Shown here piece after piece: positions 39,601 to 49,350 of a stretch of DNA of 64,000 bases. Position 1 is the stretch's first letter. Each line of letters begins with the position of its first letter. The position numbers were made by a program, and so were the translations under genes. The DNA lies in the NCBI GenBank assembly GCA_938743325.2, contig OW568869.1, positions 1-64,000 of the forward strand. The letters are read 5' to 3'. The notes under the pieces were generated by a model. The model saw only the letters and a program-made list of their open reading frames with translations, was not told the DNA's origin and searched no databases. This DNA is from Pycnococcus provasolii (lineage: Eukaryota; Chlorophyta; Pseudoscourfieldiophyceae; Pseudoscourfieldiales; Pycnococcaceae).

Positions 39601-41000
39601 ATGATGGTGAACTGCCCAAGGACGCCACCCTTTCGCTCCGCGACAACGTCCATAGCCTCCTGCGTGGAAGTCTTGGACAGAGGCGCGGACGGCCCCTTGT
39701 GCAGCAGCAGTGCCGCGAGCGGATCGCGGCGAAGCAGACGATTCAGCACGCTCTGCAGTTCCGGGCGGCTCTTCCACCAATCTGTAAACGACGGAGGAGG
39801 GCTGGCGGTGGCAGGGATGCTTTGCTGCCTCTCTCCGCACTCCGCAAGCACGTAGCTGCTGAAGAGGAGCATCACGGCGTATCGCTCAAGGTAGTCGGCA
39901 CAACGGCTTAGATTTTCGCTCTTTCTTCGGTCGTCGTGTTCATTCTGCAGATCATCGCGCATCGTTTGGATCGCGTCGCGAAGATTCTGAAACTTCCCGC
40001 ACTCGTCGAGCACGCGGTCGAGAAGGTCCTTGGCATGGTGGCCGTGCTCGAGAGCACGCACGAGGCTGCGCACGACGGGGTACATGCCGTTCAGCACATC
40101 CGTGCCGACCTGCACAGACCCGTCCGGCGGCGAGGCGCTCAACGAGCTCGGCGACGCTGCTATGGGAGGTTCAGGGGATGGCAACAAGGACGGCGTGGCA
40201 CTCGCAAGCACGATTGTCGCGATTGCCATTCCCGTGGTGGTACGCCCGCGCCCCATCTGGCAGTTGAACACCACGGCGATGCCGCCGCCCTCTCTCCACG
40301 ACGACGCGAGTCTGTCGACTAGAATGTCGCACGCCGCGGCGGTGGGAGCCTTTTCGTCGGTGAGCGGCACGCGCAGGTAGTCGACCTGAAACTCCGCGGC
40401 GAGGTGGTGCTCGTACATCTCGAGAGGCGTGAACACGACCGACGCGTCGACGTCCCTCCACACGCTGACCACCTGCATGTCGTCCGTCTCCTCCGTGACC
40501 ATGATGCGTCCGCCATACCTCGCCGCCTCCGCGAGCACGTCCCGCCTGAGCTGTCTTTCCATGGCCTCGAGGCGCGACGCCGCGATGCCCCGGTACTCGA
40601 CGTTCGCGAACGGCTTGCTCGCCTCCCTGACGACGTACGGTCGCCCGTGCACGTAAAGCACAGGTTCCTCCCTCATGTTGTGCCACAGCACGTTCGTCGA
40701 CTTTCCGTGCATGTCTCGAATCTGGCTCAGAACGTTCCTCGCCCCTCCCAGCGTGGGTGCGCCAACTCCGTAGATGGGTAGGTTGGGCACACTCCTGAAG
40801 TTGGGCGCGCCAGGTATCTGCGGCGAGAGTCTCTTTGACTGGCATCCGGGGAAGTGGTCCGCCTTGAGCATGGTTGATCGGCAGAGCACGGTGCCGTCCC
40901 TCATGTCAAGCACGGAGACGCCGGAGACATCCATGGAGTCGTTCATTGTTGTGACGCGGCTAGTAATAAGGGAGTCATCCAATAGAGCTGCTGCTGACAT
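36621..41000 (-). CDS. Paladin-like multi-repeat phosphatase, two exons
   Basis: Exon 1 is 41000-39540 and exon 2 is 39443-36621, joined in phase 0; the product is about 1,427 residues. Three paladin-type repeats are seen. The first two each contain GAPNFR or QAPNFR with a PVYG/PIYG motif, a NMREEPVLYVHGRPYVVRE-type stretch, and a Cys-x5-Arg loop (NCQMGRGRTTTGM and SCQLGRGRTTTGM). The third keeps the LREDAVVYLNGNPYVLRD part, but its loop reads SHTGLGTS, so it has lost the cysteine and is probably non-catalytic. Paladin proteins resemble inositol-phosphate and PTP-type phosphatases; activity in the family is disputed. The spliced joint ...FYPQ-APNFR restores the second repeat exactly. TGTAA overlaps the 3' end at 36606-36610. 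A start 43 codons upstream (41129) is possible. Confidence 0.88.
39444..39539 (-). other. Spliceosomal intron in the paladin gene
   Basis: The donor is CAG|GTACGT at 39539, CACTAATTAC near the end supplies a branch point, and the acceptor is ATGCAG|GCTCC at 39444. The length is 96 bp, phase 0. The donor hexamer is the same as in the anoctamin intron. Confidence 0.88.
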
Positions 41001-41230
41001 GGCAAGAAGAAGAACGAGTGGTGGCCAATCCCACCGAACCCGATAAGGGGAAGCAGGCAGGCTGGTCAAAACCACCACGAACGCGACACGGCAAAAACGT
41101 GAAAAAAAGTCCCCGTCCTCAGCCTCCATCCTATCCCCTTCTTCCCCAAAAAAGCGACTTTGCCTTTTCTTCCCTCCCCCGACGCCCCTCTCCTTTCCTG
41201 GGCGGGCACTCCCTGGGCAGACTTCCTACC

Positions 41231-44221
41231 ATGTCGGCGGCTACCATGCAGTGTTCCCCCTCTCTCTCGCAACATTGTTCACGCACTCGAAACAAACTGG
41301 CTAGCAGTGGGAGGAGTGGGTGGTCTCGCACTCGCACGCCGTCTCTCAATCTCGCGCACGCACATTCACACGCTGTGGGTGTAAGGGGGGGACCTGTGGG
41401 TTTAAGGGGGGTTGGCTGCTTGCCGGTCGCATCGGACAACGCAACATCTACAGGCTCGGAGATTCCGGGAGAGGCGGCACTCATGCAAATCCTTGGCGAG
41501 GAGAGCGGAAAGCGACTCTTCAGAACAGACCCACTCAGGTGGGGCGCCGTAAACGCACAGGACATGCTCGAAGTCAAGGAGGCGGTCGTCGAGGCGATGC
41601 AGGGCGACGCGCAAAAGGCGCTCAAGGCGCTAAACGCACACCCGAGCGTACTTAGAACGAGAAGAGCAAGCGACGTGCGGGAGTCAGCACAGGTACTCGC
41701 CAACGCATTCCAGGATAGCCAAGAAGCGGCGGCACGGGTGCTAGACAAATACCCAAGCCTGCTGTCCACGCCAGCGGAGACGATGGACACCGCGAACACG
41801 TGGCTCATCTCCACGTTCGGGTACCTGCAGGCGCAGCAGCTCATCAAAAGAGATCCTTTCATGCTCGCGCAGACGCCGGAGTTCATGGCGGCGATGACGC
41901 CGGGCGGCTCCGAGGACCCGGAGAAGAACGTTTGGGCGGACGAGTCGGTCGTCGCGAGAGACGGTGTCGCGCGCGGGCCCAGCGCGGCGACTCGAGCGAT
42001 GGAAGCGAAACAGCGAGCGGAGGAGGAGGAGCATGCAGCTGCAACGGCGGCGCGCGCAATGATCGACCCTAATTCCGCACCTGCAAGGCGAAGTCGTGAG
42101 CTGACGCAGCTGAAGATGGCGGATTTGAAGAGCCTTGGGAAGCTCTATGATGTCAAGATTGGTGGAAAGAAGAGCGACCTCGTTGCGCGCCTCGTCGCAT
42201 ATGAGACGACCGACGAAGGTGCTGCGCGGATGGAAGAGCTAATGGCTGCTAGCACCGCGTCATCCGCCGAGTCTGCGGTGCAGCAGGCCCAACCTCTTGG
42301 CGAGGAGGGTGATGAGAAACACGCCGCGACAAGAGATGGCAGAAATGAAGAAAAACGCGCATCCTCACCCGCGTCCTACCGCCCTGGCATTACGCCACTC
42401 GTCGCGCGTGCAGACGGAAAGCCGTTTGATGCCGTAAAGCTCTTACAGACGCTAGACGTCATGGTGGAGTCATCTGCCAAAAGACGGGCCATTGGAATGA
42501 GCGTTGGCGCAGTCTACCGCCTGAACCTGAAAAGTCTCGCATACAAGGCGTCCGACGCCGACGTTCGGGAGGTTGCTGAACAGTGCGCGGACATGGTGTG
42601 GAACGATTCCGTTAGCGAAATGGGCAGCGACAATGCAAACGTTCCCGGCGGTGGTAGCGCTCCCGCCAGCGAAAAGGTGAAGGTGAAATTCGTGCGCGTT
42701 AAGAAAGATCGCAAAACGAAACGAGCGTTGGGCGAGGCGACGGTGGAGCTAGAGTGCGCTGGAGCGGAGCTTGCGGATGCCGTGGCTGCTGAAATGCGCC
42801 AAAAGCGCATTCACGGGCGACGTGTGCACGTGGATCCTGTGCAGGCCAGGGCAAGCGCGGGTGCATTCGAAGATGCGGCGCAGGAGCGCGAGGCGCGATG
42901 CGCCGCGCTGTCTAACGCCGTCTCAGCGACGTACGAACGCCTCGCATTGAAATTGCCCGAGTCTGAGGGAGGGTTCGCGTCTTACCCGTTCGACGCTCGA
43001 TCTCTGCGCGTGGAGATTGACTTCATCTCCGGGCGCCTTCTCGTGGCGGGAAGGAGGCACGATCGCGTGACTGACGAGGTGGTGTCCGAGTCTGACGAGA
43101 CGGCTCGGGCGCTCACGATGATCTCGGAGCAGGCGCACCAGGATGGTTTCAACACGCGCAACCCTCTCGTGCGCGCGTACCGCAATGCACTGGACGACGA
43201 GGTGAATCGCCGAGCGGATGTCGAGCTCGAGAAGTCGCGAGCAAAGGTGAGGGATTACATAGGGAGCTTCGACGAGCTCGTTGGGCAGCCTCTGAAGGTG
43301 CGCTGCGTCGGGTTCGTCGACGCGGAGACACGGCGCGTCGAGAAGCTTCCGTACGGCACGTGGCGCTTCGTTCCAAAGAACAAATTTGACCACGACGTCG
43401 ACTGGAAATCGAGCTGGATGAAGCCTTCCGAAGGGCGCGAGGCGGCGGGCATCCTGTTCGACGTGCTCACGCCACCGCCACCATCGTCGGACGGAAGCCC
43501 GCCACCGACAAGGCTACCACGCGGTTTCCTGAAGCGCAGCAGCTTCACGCGGTCGATGCGCTTCGAGCCTGGCGAGACCTATCAGGTACTTCTGACTGGC
43601 GTTTACAGTGGTGCGAAGAGCGCGCCACTGAGCCTAACGCAGCAGACCGAGGACTTCCCCGTCGCGCTGATCGAGAGGTACCTACCCGAGCTTCGAGACG
43701 GGCTGATCGAAGTGGTGGATGTCGGCCGCGTCGAGGGTGTGCTTACGAAGGTTGTGCTCGCGCTAGGACCCAATGCACGAGACGTTGCACCGGATGTGCA
43801 TCTGGAGGATCGACGCGCTACGGCGGGTGGTGGCAGCAAGCATGACTTGAGCAAGGTCGACCCGCTAACACGAGTGCTATCGACGTGCGGCGACGTGGTG
43901 ATGGCGGTGAGTGCGGAGATGCACCGCGAGATTATCGACTTGGTGCCCTCGTACGATCGCGTCGAGGACCAGGTTCTATCGCTCCTTCGCATGGATCCTG
44001 CTGTGCGCCAGGATGATTTGATCTGGTCGCATGACAACGAGTACAATCTTGTCGTCAGCCCGGAAGAGCACCGCACCCTTGTGAGAGGGGCTGCTGCACA
44101 CCTTAAGCTTACGGAGCGCATGGCGAACGTGAGCTTGAATTTAGAAGTGGATGAGCAGCGAACGGACGTTGATGTGCTGAGAGGTGGTCGAAACTTCAAG
44201 TCCAAGTCAACACGGTATTGA
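41231..44221 (+). CDS. NusA-like protein with mTERF-like and SAP regions, probably plastid
   Basis: The product is 996 residues from the ATG at 41231; the Ser/Arg/His-rich N-terminus suits a plastid transit peptide. Residues about 130-220 hold mTERF-like repeats (LNAHPSVLRTRR, LDKYPSLLSTP, IKRDPFMLAQTPE). A SAP motif follows at about 290-325 (LTQLKMADLKSLGKLYDVKI). The C-terminal half matches bacterial NusA in order: VEIDFISGRLLVAG (N-terminal domain), an S1-like region ending in RFEPGETYQVLLTGVYSGAK, then PVALIERYLPELRDGLIEVV and ALGP, which is the NusA KH1 entry (ELFRxEVPEIxxGxVEI), and AEMHREIIDLVPSY like GEKIDIV. NusA controls pausing and termination by bacterial-type RNA polymerase, so plastid transcription is the likely target. 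The KH GxxG loops look degenerate. Confidence 0.65.
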   Translation: MSAATMQCSPSLSQHCSRTRNKLASSGRSGWSRTRTPSLNLAHAHSHAVGVRGGPVGLRGVGCLPVASDNATSTGSEIPGEAALMQILGEESGKRLFRTDPLRWGAVNAQDMLEVKEAVVEAMQGDAQKALKALNAHPSVLRTRRASDVRESAQVLANAFQDSQEAAARVLDKYPSLLSTPAETMDTANTWLISTFGYLQAQQLIKRDPFMLAQTPEFMAAMTPGGSEDPEKNVWADESVVARDGVARGPSAATRAMEAKQRAEEEEHAAATAARAMIDPNSAPARRSRELTQLKMADLKSLGKLYDVKIGGKKSDLVARLVAYETTDEGAARMEELMAASTASSAESAVQQAQPLGEEGDEKHAATRDGRNEEKRASSPASYRPGITPLVARADGKPFDAVKLLQTLDVMVESSAKRRAIGMSVGAVYRLNLKSLAYKASDADVREVAEQCADMVWNDSVSEMGSDNANVPGGGSAPASEKVKVKFVRVKKDRKTKRALGEATVELECAGAELADAVAAEMRQKRIHGRRVHVDPVQARASAGAFEDAAQEREARCAALSNAVSATYERLALKLPESEGGFASYPFDARSLRVEIDFISGRLLVAGRRHDRVTDEVVSESDETARALTMISEQAHQDGFNTRNPLVRAYRNALDDEVNRRADVELEKSRAKVRDYIGSFDELVGQPLKVRCVGFVDAETRRVEKLPYGTWRFVPKNKFDHDVDWKSSWMKPSEGREAAGILFDVLTPPPPSSDGSPPPTRLPRGFLKRSSFTRSMRFEPGETYQVLLTGVYSGAKSAPLSLTQQTEDFPVALIERYLPELRDGLIEVVDVGRVEGVLTKVVLALGPNARDVAPDVHLEDRRATAGGGSKHDLSKVDPLTRVLSTCGDVVMAVSAEMHREIIDLVPSYDRVEDQVLSLLRMDPAVRQDDLIWSHDNEYNLVVSPEEHRTLVRGAAAHLKLTERMANVSLNLEVDEQRTDVDVLRGGRNFKSKSTRY

Positions 44222-44262
44222 AACCAGGACCTCTTTTTTTTCTGTTCCAGGACTAATGAAAG

Positions 44263-44982
44263 TTACAGCGCCACCTTTTGCTTGTCTCCCTGGTACTCGT
44301 CGACGAGCTTCTCCAGCGCGTCCGTGTTCTTTGCAAGCCACTTCTCCTCCATGCGGTCGTGAAACAGGACGCCCTCTAGGTGGTCAAACTCGTGCTGAAA
44401 GATGCGTGCTAGCCACGGGTCCTTGAGCGTCAGCGTCACGGCGTCGCCGCGCTCGTCCTGTGCCTCCACCTTAATAGCGGCGTATCGCTCGACGTCGCCG
44501 CGCACCCCCGGAAAGCTGAGACACCCCTCCTCGTCGAATTCGCGGTTCTTGCCCGTCTTGACGACGCGCGGATTGCACAGCACGTATTCCGTCCCCCGTC
44601 CTCGCTCTCCCTCCGGGTTGAACACCATCATCTGCACGTTCACGCCCACCTGCGGCGCCGCCAGGCCCACACCGTCGTCGTCGTACATCACCTCCATCAT
44701 TTCCTCTGCGAGGCGCCGCACGGACTCGTCGAACTTCACGATGCGCTTGTTCACCGCGCGAAGCCGCGGATCGGGGTACAGGCAGATTGAGAGCGGCGAT
44801 TCGAAGGCGATGGGCGAAGGGGCTGCCGGCGCGGCGTCCAGGGATGGCCGCGCGCCGAACCCCGCCGCCGGCGACGACGACCGGCGCGTCGCCTGAGGCA
44901 CGAGTGAGAGCGCCAGCCTCGTTCGCCGCCCCGTCAGTCGCGCACACACGCCGCACGACGCCGTTGCTATGGAGACGGACAT
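44263..44982 (-). CDS. Peptide deformylase, organellar type 1B
   Basis: The product is 239 residues. It removes the formyl group from the N-terminal methionine of nascent organelle-encoded proteins. All three metal-enzyme motifs are present: GVGLAAPQVG (about 104-113), EEGCLSFP with metal ligand Cys at about 154, and QHEFDHLEG (196-204) with both His ligands and the catalytic Glu. The first 55 residues are Ala/Ser/Arg-rich, as in a plastid transit peptide. The short C-terminus after the third motif resembles PDF1B. TGTAA overlaps the stop. AACCCCGAA, the recurring motif, is at 45085-45093, about 100 bases upstream of the ATG. Confidence 0.95.
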   Translation of the reverse strand: MSVSIATASCGVCARLTGRRTRLALSLVPQATRRSSSPAAGFGARPSLDAAPAAPSPIAFESPLSICLYPDPRLRAVNKRIVKFDESVRRLAEEMMEVMYDDDGVGLAAPQVGVNVQMMVFNPEGERGRGTEYVLCNPRVVKTGKNREFDEEGCLSFPGVRGDVERYAAIKVEAQDERGDAVTLTLKDPWLARIFQHEFDHLEGVLFHDRMEEKWLAKNTDALEKLVDEYQGDKQKVAL

Positions 44983-45243
44983 GGACTCGCGCTATCGTCT
45001 GGCCGAGAAGTAATTTGTCGAGGTGGTCGGAAGTGGACCTATCCGGGCAACGGCACGATCCACAAAGGAATGTGTCAGGGGCCCAACCCCGAAAAAGGGG
45101 ATGCAGGGAACCTGATGCAGGGTAAAACCCCAATCGGTTAGGGGTTACGTCACGATCGATGCTTGCGATGACTATAGGTAAGTGATTGATTATTTGTCAA
45201 GCGAGTGATGGCGGCACGAAAGTGGACGGAATATTTTGGTGCA

Positions 45244-46215
45244 TTACAACGCAAGCTCCCCCCCAAACACGCGGTCACCCGGACCCGTCATGTAGATGCG
45301 GTTGTCCGACTCGCGCCACTCGATGGACAGAGTGCCGCCGGGGAGGCGCACGTCGCACACGCGGTCGCAAACTCCTTCCAGCACGCCCGCGACGACCGTC
45401 GCGCACGCGCCTGTGCCGCACGCGAGCGTAGGGCCCGCACCGCGCTCGTACACGACCATGTCGATGAGCGCGCGATTGCGCACCTTGGCAAACTCCGCGT
45501 TGGTTCGCGCTGGGAAGGCGGCGTTGCCCTCAACCTGCGGTCCTGTGCCCGCAAGGTCGAAGCACACTGACCCGTCTTTGTTGTACACTTCGTCGTCGAC
45601 AAAAGCGATGCAGTGGGGGTTTCCCATCGACACGCACGTCACCGCGAACGTCTGTCCGTCGGGCAGCGTGAGAGGCGCGCGGACCGCCGGCGCGCTGTCG
45701 TCCCCGCTGTCGCTGCGCAGCGTCGTCGGCACGTCCGCGGGAACGAGGATGGGTTCGCCCATGTCCACGGTGACGAGGCCGTCGTCACGCACCTCGGGCA
45801 CCATGACGCCCGCAAGCGTGTGCACGCGGCACTTTCCTGGCGGCGCGTTGTCGATCTCGCTGACGAATTTGGCGAGGCACCTGATCCCGTTCCCGCACAT
45901 CTCCGGCTCGCTTCCGTCGCTGTTGTAGATGCGCATCGTGTACTCGGTATCCCCCACGGGCGGCAGGGCGAAGATGACGCCATCTCCTCCCACCCCAAAG
46001 TTGCGGTCGCACAGTTTCGCCGCCTGTTCCGGCGACACGCACGGTTCTTCTGTCGTTCTGTTGTCAATGAGTATGAAGTCGTTTCCACATCCCTGGAACT
46101 TCGAGAACGGCACCTTCGACGTCGCGGTTGCGGTGGCACGCACCATCCCACGCTTGCTTCCCGCCGAAGCGACGGCCAGACGCTTGGGTTGCGTGAGACG
46201 AAGAGCGGGAGGCAT
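45244..46215 (-). CDS. dapF: Diaminopimelate epimerase
   Basis: The product is 323 residues with a 35-residue basic, Ala-rich leader suited to the plastid. It interconverts LL- and meso-diaminopimelate, the penultimate step of lysine synthesis. The motifs are [28 protein letters not shown] with catalytic Cys at about 107, [10 protein letters not shown], and [17 protein letters not shown] with the second catalytic Cys at about 266. Both acid-base cysteines are kept, so the enzyme should be active. Length after removing the leader is usual for the family. A TGTAA overlaps the stop codon on the gene strand. Confidence 0.96.
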   Translation of the reverse strand: MPPALRLTQPKRLAVASAGSKRGMVRATATATSKVPFSKFQGCGNDFILIDNRTTEEPCVSPEQAAKLCDRNFGVGGDGVIFALPPVGDTEYTMRIYNSDGSEPEMCGNGIRCLAKFVSEIDNAPPGKCRVHTLAGVMVPEVRDDGLVTVDMGEPILVPADVPTTLRSDSGDDSAPAVRAPLTLPDGQTFAVTCVSMGNPHCIAFVDDEVYNKDGSVCFDLAGTGPQVEGNAAFPARTNAEFAKVRNRALIDMVVYERGAGPTLACGTGACATVVAGVLEGVCDRVCDVRLPGGTLSIEWRESDNRIYMTGPGDRVFGGELAL

Positions 46216-46313
46216 CGGGAGATCCAGATGATAGACTATGTATGGCCGAGAGAGGGGAGGGGAATGGCGGCGGCGGGAGGAAGAAAGGGAGGGAGTGGTT
46301 TGGGGGTTTGGAA

Positions 46314-46323
46314 TTCGGGGTTT
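46314..46323. promoter_or_regulatory. TTCGGGGTTT motif in the DapF / ACBD-kelch divergent region
   Basis: The recurring motif lies about 100 bases from the DapF ATG (46215) and 185 bases from the ATG at 46509. It sits in a 293-bp intergenic region that otherwise is GGGA-rich. Confidence 0.4.
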
Positions 46324-46508
46324 GGATTCTGTGAAACCTTGTGCAAAGCTCTCCCCTGTGCCCGACCTTATTATTAGTCTCTGGCCTTTTCCTCTCCCTC
46401 TCCTCTCCTCTTGTTCATTTCACCCCTGACCCCACCTCGTCTCGTCGTCGAAAGCTTTCTTCGGCGGCGACGGGCGACACAAAACGGCCACCACGTTGTC
46501 GGGCCACG

Positions 46509-48122
46509 ATGGACAACGCTGCTTCCGCAACGCGCGGGTGCCCGCTGCCGTACCCGCTCAAGTTCGAGGAGGCGAAAAGATTCGTCGACACAAACGCGCA
46601 CATCGAAAAAGACTTTGACACAGAAACGAGACTCGTGCTCTACGCGCTCGCCAGACAGGCCAAAGACGGGCCGTGCACGGACCCGCGGCCTTGGGCGTGG
46701 GACGCTGTCGCAGCAGCCAAGTGGACGACGTACCGAGCTCTCGGCGACATGATCGTGCCGGAGGCGTGGAGACTGTACGTTAAGACGCTCGACGAAGCTC
46801 TGCCTGCGTGGTGGGAGCTTGCGGAAAAGCAGAAGCTCAGCGAGGCAAGCGGGGCACCCGCGACGGAGAACGGAAACGGGCACGGCGCCGACGCCGACGT
46901 TGAAGATCCGGTGGTTGGGCCTTGCGCAGCGGACGTCGTCAACGTCAGCGCGCCTTCTCCCGCGCTCTCAATGGCGCTCGCGCAGGCGCAGCCTGGCACG
47001 TGGGTGGAAGTGGAGAGCGCGGGCGTGCTGCCGCGAGCTCGCTTCGAGCACGACTGCGCCGTCGTCGGAACCGCGCTGTACGTCGCCTTTGGGAACGCCG
47101 GTGGGCGGTGCCTTGCTGACGTGCACCGTCTCGACCTCCTCACCATGACTTGGCACGAGATTGGGGATGCGTCGAGTGGCGGAGACCAGCCGCGTGCAAC
47201 CGCGGGCCACACGCTTACCGCGGTTGGCAGCCGTCTCGTTCTCATTGGCGGGTACGCAAGGAGCAACGCGCTCGCTGGGAACGGACGGCTGGAGGCGTGG
47301 CAACTTGACACCGCCGATGCCAGTGCAAGATGGCATCGCATAGACGCTGGTGGTGACGTACCGGATGCGCGTGCGTGTCACACCACGTGTCGCGTGGGAA
47401 GCCGCCTTTACGTTTACGGCGGTGAGAACACGGCGCGGAAGGTGCTCGGCGATCTGCATTACCTGGAGCTCGCCAACCCGGCAAGGCCAAGGTGGGTCTG
47501 CGTCGACAGCGCGTCTGGGAACGTGCCTCCACCGAGGGCGGGTCACACGGCGTGCTCACACGGTGCGGGGCAAGACGCGGAGATGGTCCTTTTCGGAGGT
47601 GGCACGCGATCTGACGTGTACTCGGACGTGTACTCGTTTCGCCCCGATCCGCCGAGATGGGAGCGGCTCGTGCTAGATGGACCGGCGCCAGAACCACGAT
47701 CGGGACATGCCAGCGCGCTCGTGAGCGGCCGTTACTGGTTCGTTGCAGGTGGAGGCAATGGCTCCGGTGGCGTGGAGGCGACGCGCGTGCTCGACCTGGC
47801 GCGGCGCGCATGGTTGCCGCAAGCTGTCGCCTCGGTCGCGCCCACCTACGTCAAGGCTGAGGGTTTGAGCGTTGCCACGGTGGGACATACTGACGACGGG
47901 TCGGCCGTGCTTCTGTGCTTCGGCGGGTACAACGGCCGAACGCACGCCAAGACGCACGTTCTCGTCGCCCCACTGGTCGACCGCAGTGAGACGTTGTCGC
48001 CGGCGATGGCAGGTGAAGGCGAGAAGGATGACGATGTCGAAGGCAACCTTCGAGCACGCATTGCGCAGCTTGAGAATGAGCTAGCGGAGTTGAGGCAGCG
48101 CGTGAGTGCAAGTGATACATAG
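46509..48122 (+). CDS. Acyl-CoA-binding protein with kelch repeats
   Basis: The product is 537 residues from the ATG at 46509. Residues about 15-105 form an acyl-CoA-binding domain: PLKFEEAKRFVDTNAH, then LVLYALARQAKDGPCTDPRP and AAKWTTYRALGDM. Six kelch-type repeats follow, each with the double Gly and spaced aromatic residues (for example RLVLIGGYARS, LYVYGGENTA, EMVLFGGGTRS, YWFVAGGGNG, VLLCFGGYNG). The C-terminus is a short coiled coil (ARIAQLENELAELRQRV). This order is that of plant ACBP4/5, cytosolic carriers of long-chain acyl-CoA. No signal peptide is present. TGTAA lies at 48192. Confidence 0.92.
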   Translation: MDNAASATRGCPLPYPLKFEEAKRFVDTNAHIEKDFDTETRLVLYALARQAKDGPCTDPRPWAWDAVAAAKWTTYRALGDMIVPEAWRLYVKTLDEALPAWWELAEKQKLSEASGAPATENGNGHGADADVEDPVVGPCAADVVNVSAPSPALSMALAQAQPGTWVEVESAGVLPRARFEHDCAVVGTALYVAFGNAGGRCLADVHRLDLLTMTWHEIGDASSGGDQPRATAGHTLTAVGSRLVLIGGYARSNALAGNGRLEAWQLDTADASARWHRIDAGGDVPDARACHTTCRVGSRLYVYGGENTARKVLGDLHYLELANPARPRWVCVDSASGNVPPPRAGHTACSHGAGQDAEMVLFGGGTRSDVYSDVYSFRPDPPRWERLVLDGPAPEPRSGHASALVSGRYWFVAGGGNGSGGVEATRVLDLARRAWLPQAVASVAPTYVKAEGLSVATVGHTDDGSAVLLCFGGYNGRTHAKTHVLVAPLVDRSETLSPAMAGEGEKDDDVEGNLRARIAQLENELAELRQRVSASDT

Positions 48123-48292
48123 AATATATCTCGCTATTACAATGTATACCCTTACCCCACAACTTATATCTAGTCTACATATAATGTCGAATGTAAAGAA
48201 AATACTTAGGAACTTTCCTGGAAAAAAAAAATTATATTGAGGCTCTGTTTACAAAGGACGACAACACTAGCATAACCCAAACCACGCAACCT

Positions 48293-49054
48293 TCATGATG
48301 CACTTAACCGCGTGTACAACAGGATCATCGTTGCTATGCACGCAGTCAGCGAGCAAGCGACGAAGGCGCGCGCTGGCGTGCAAGTGTTTGCGCGCCCGCG
48401 GCTCGACTTGCGTGCAATGCCCCCACCGTCCTTTTTTGCGTCGGCATCCATGACTAGCTGCGGGTTCGTCACAGGTAAGCACTCCGTCGCGAGTCCTTGG
48501 AATCCGACGTGCTGCAGCAGCTGCCTGTGCCACGGCGCACGTCGCACGTACTTCCCCTCCCCACTATCGTCGTCGTCGTCGTCGTCGACGGCGCCATTCA
48601 TCCGCGCGCCGAGGCTGACTCGGTGTTCGTCTGCCCCCGCCAAGCTTCCCCTCACGCCGCCTCGCTTCGCCGCGCTTCCCGGTGCGTACGGCACAGACGC
48701 CGATCCTGCCCCTCCGTCGAGTGCTGGCGCGGGTGCCGCCTCGAGCAAGCTCCTGTCCGCGACGTAGACTGCGGTCGCCGCCGCCCTCTTATCGTCGAGC
48801 GGCGTTTCCTCTACGAGCAGGTCCTCAATGTCCTGCAGGTCGTCCATGCCGCGCACCGCCTTTCCCGTGGTTGCGTGCGTGATGGACTGGATTCCTCGCA
48901 GCTGCAGTCTGCTGCAGCAGAGCGCGAGGAAGTCCTGGAAGGATGCGTCGTCCGCGACACCGAGCGCCCTCTTGCGTCGTGTTCGCGGCACGCTGTGGTC
49001 GTCGATGCGGTTGGATACCGCGACGAAGACAATGCGCGACGGGTGGGACGACAT
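48293..49054 (-). CDS. Tail-anchored protein with a doublecortin/ubiquitin-like N-terminus
   Basis: The product is 253 residues from the ATG at 49054. The first 80 residues (RIVFVAVSNRIDD, then DDASFQDFLALCCSRLQLRG and MDDLQDIEDLLVEE) have the strand-helix-strand pattern of a doublecortin or ubiquitin-like fold. A low-complexity middle with a seven-Asp run follows. The last 24 residues are one membrane span (FVACSLTACIATMILLYTRL) with almost nothing after it, which is the layout of a tail-anchored protein. The partner is unknown; a microtubule or vesicle link would follow if the DCX match holds. The frame is open upstream of 49054 but the sequence there is AT-rich. Confidence 0.55.
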   Translation of the reverse strand: MSSHPSRIVFVAVSNRIDDHSVPRTRRKRALGVADDASFQDFLALCCSRLQLRGIQSITHATTGKAVRGMDDLQDIEDLLVEETPLDDKRAAATAVYVADRSLLEAAPAPALDGGAGSASVPYAPGSAAKRGGVRGSLAGADEHRVSLGARMNGAVDDDDDDDSGEGKYVRRAPWHRQLLQHVGFQGLATECLPVTNPQLVMDADAKKDGGGIARKSSRGRANTCTPARAFVACSLTACIATMILLYTRLSAS

Positions 49055-49258
49055 GATTCGCTGACACGGAAAAATGAGAATGAGAATGAGAAATGAGAAT
49101 GAGGGAGCAATCTCAAAAAACGAAAAAACGCTGTCTACCAAGAACAACCTTCGAGGAGGGGGGGAACTGAACTTCGGTGGAGGAGGAGGAGGGAAGCAGG
49201 GGGAAGGGAAGGGAACGTCTTGAGAAGTCTGGGGAGAAAGAAGTCTGGGACGTTCTAG

Positions 49259-49268
49259 TTCGGGGTTG
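49259..49268. promoter_or_regulatory. TTCGGGGTTG motif upstream of CCDC137-like gene
   Basis: The recurring motif, with one change, lies 82 bases ahead of the ATG at 49351. Confidence 0.35.
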
Positions 49269-49350
49269 GGCTCTTTCTTTCCGCTTTCTGCTTTCCGCCA
49301 CCTCTTCCCGCCGCCATCCCGATTCCAGGACCCTCCATCCTTTTGTTACC

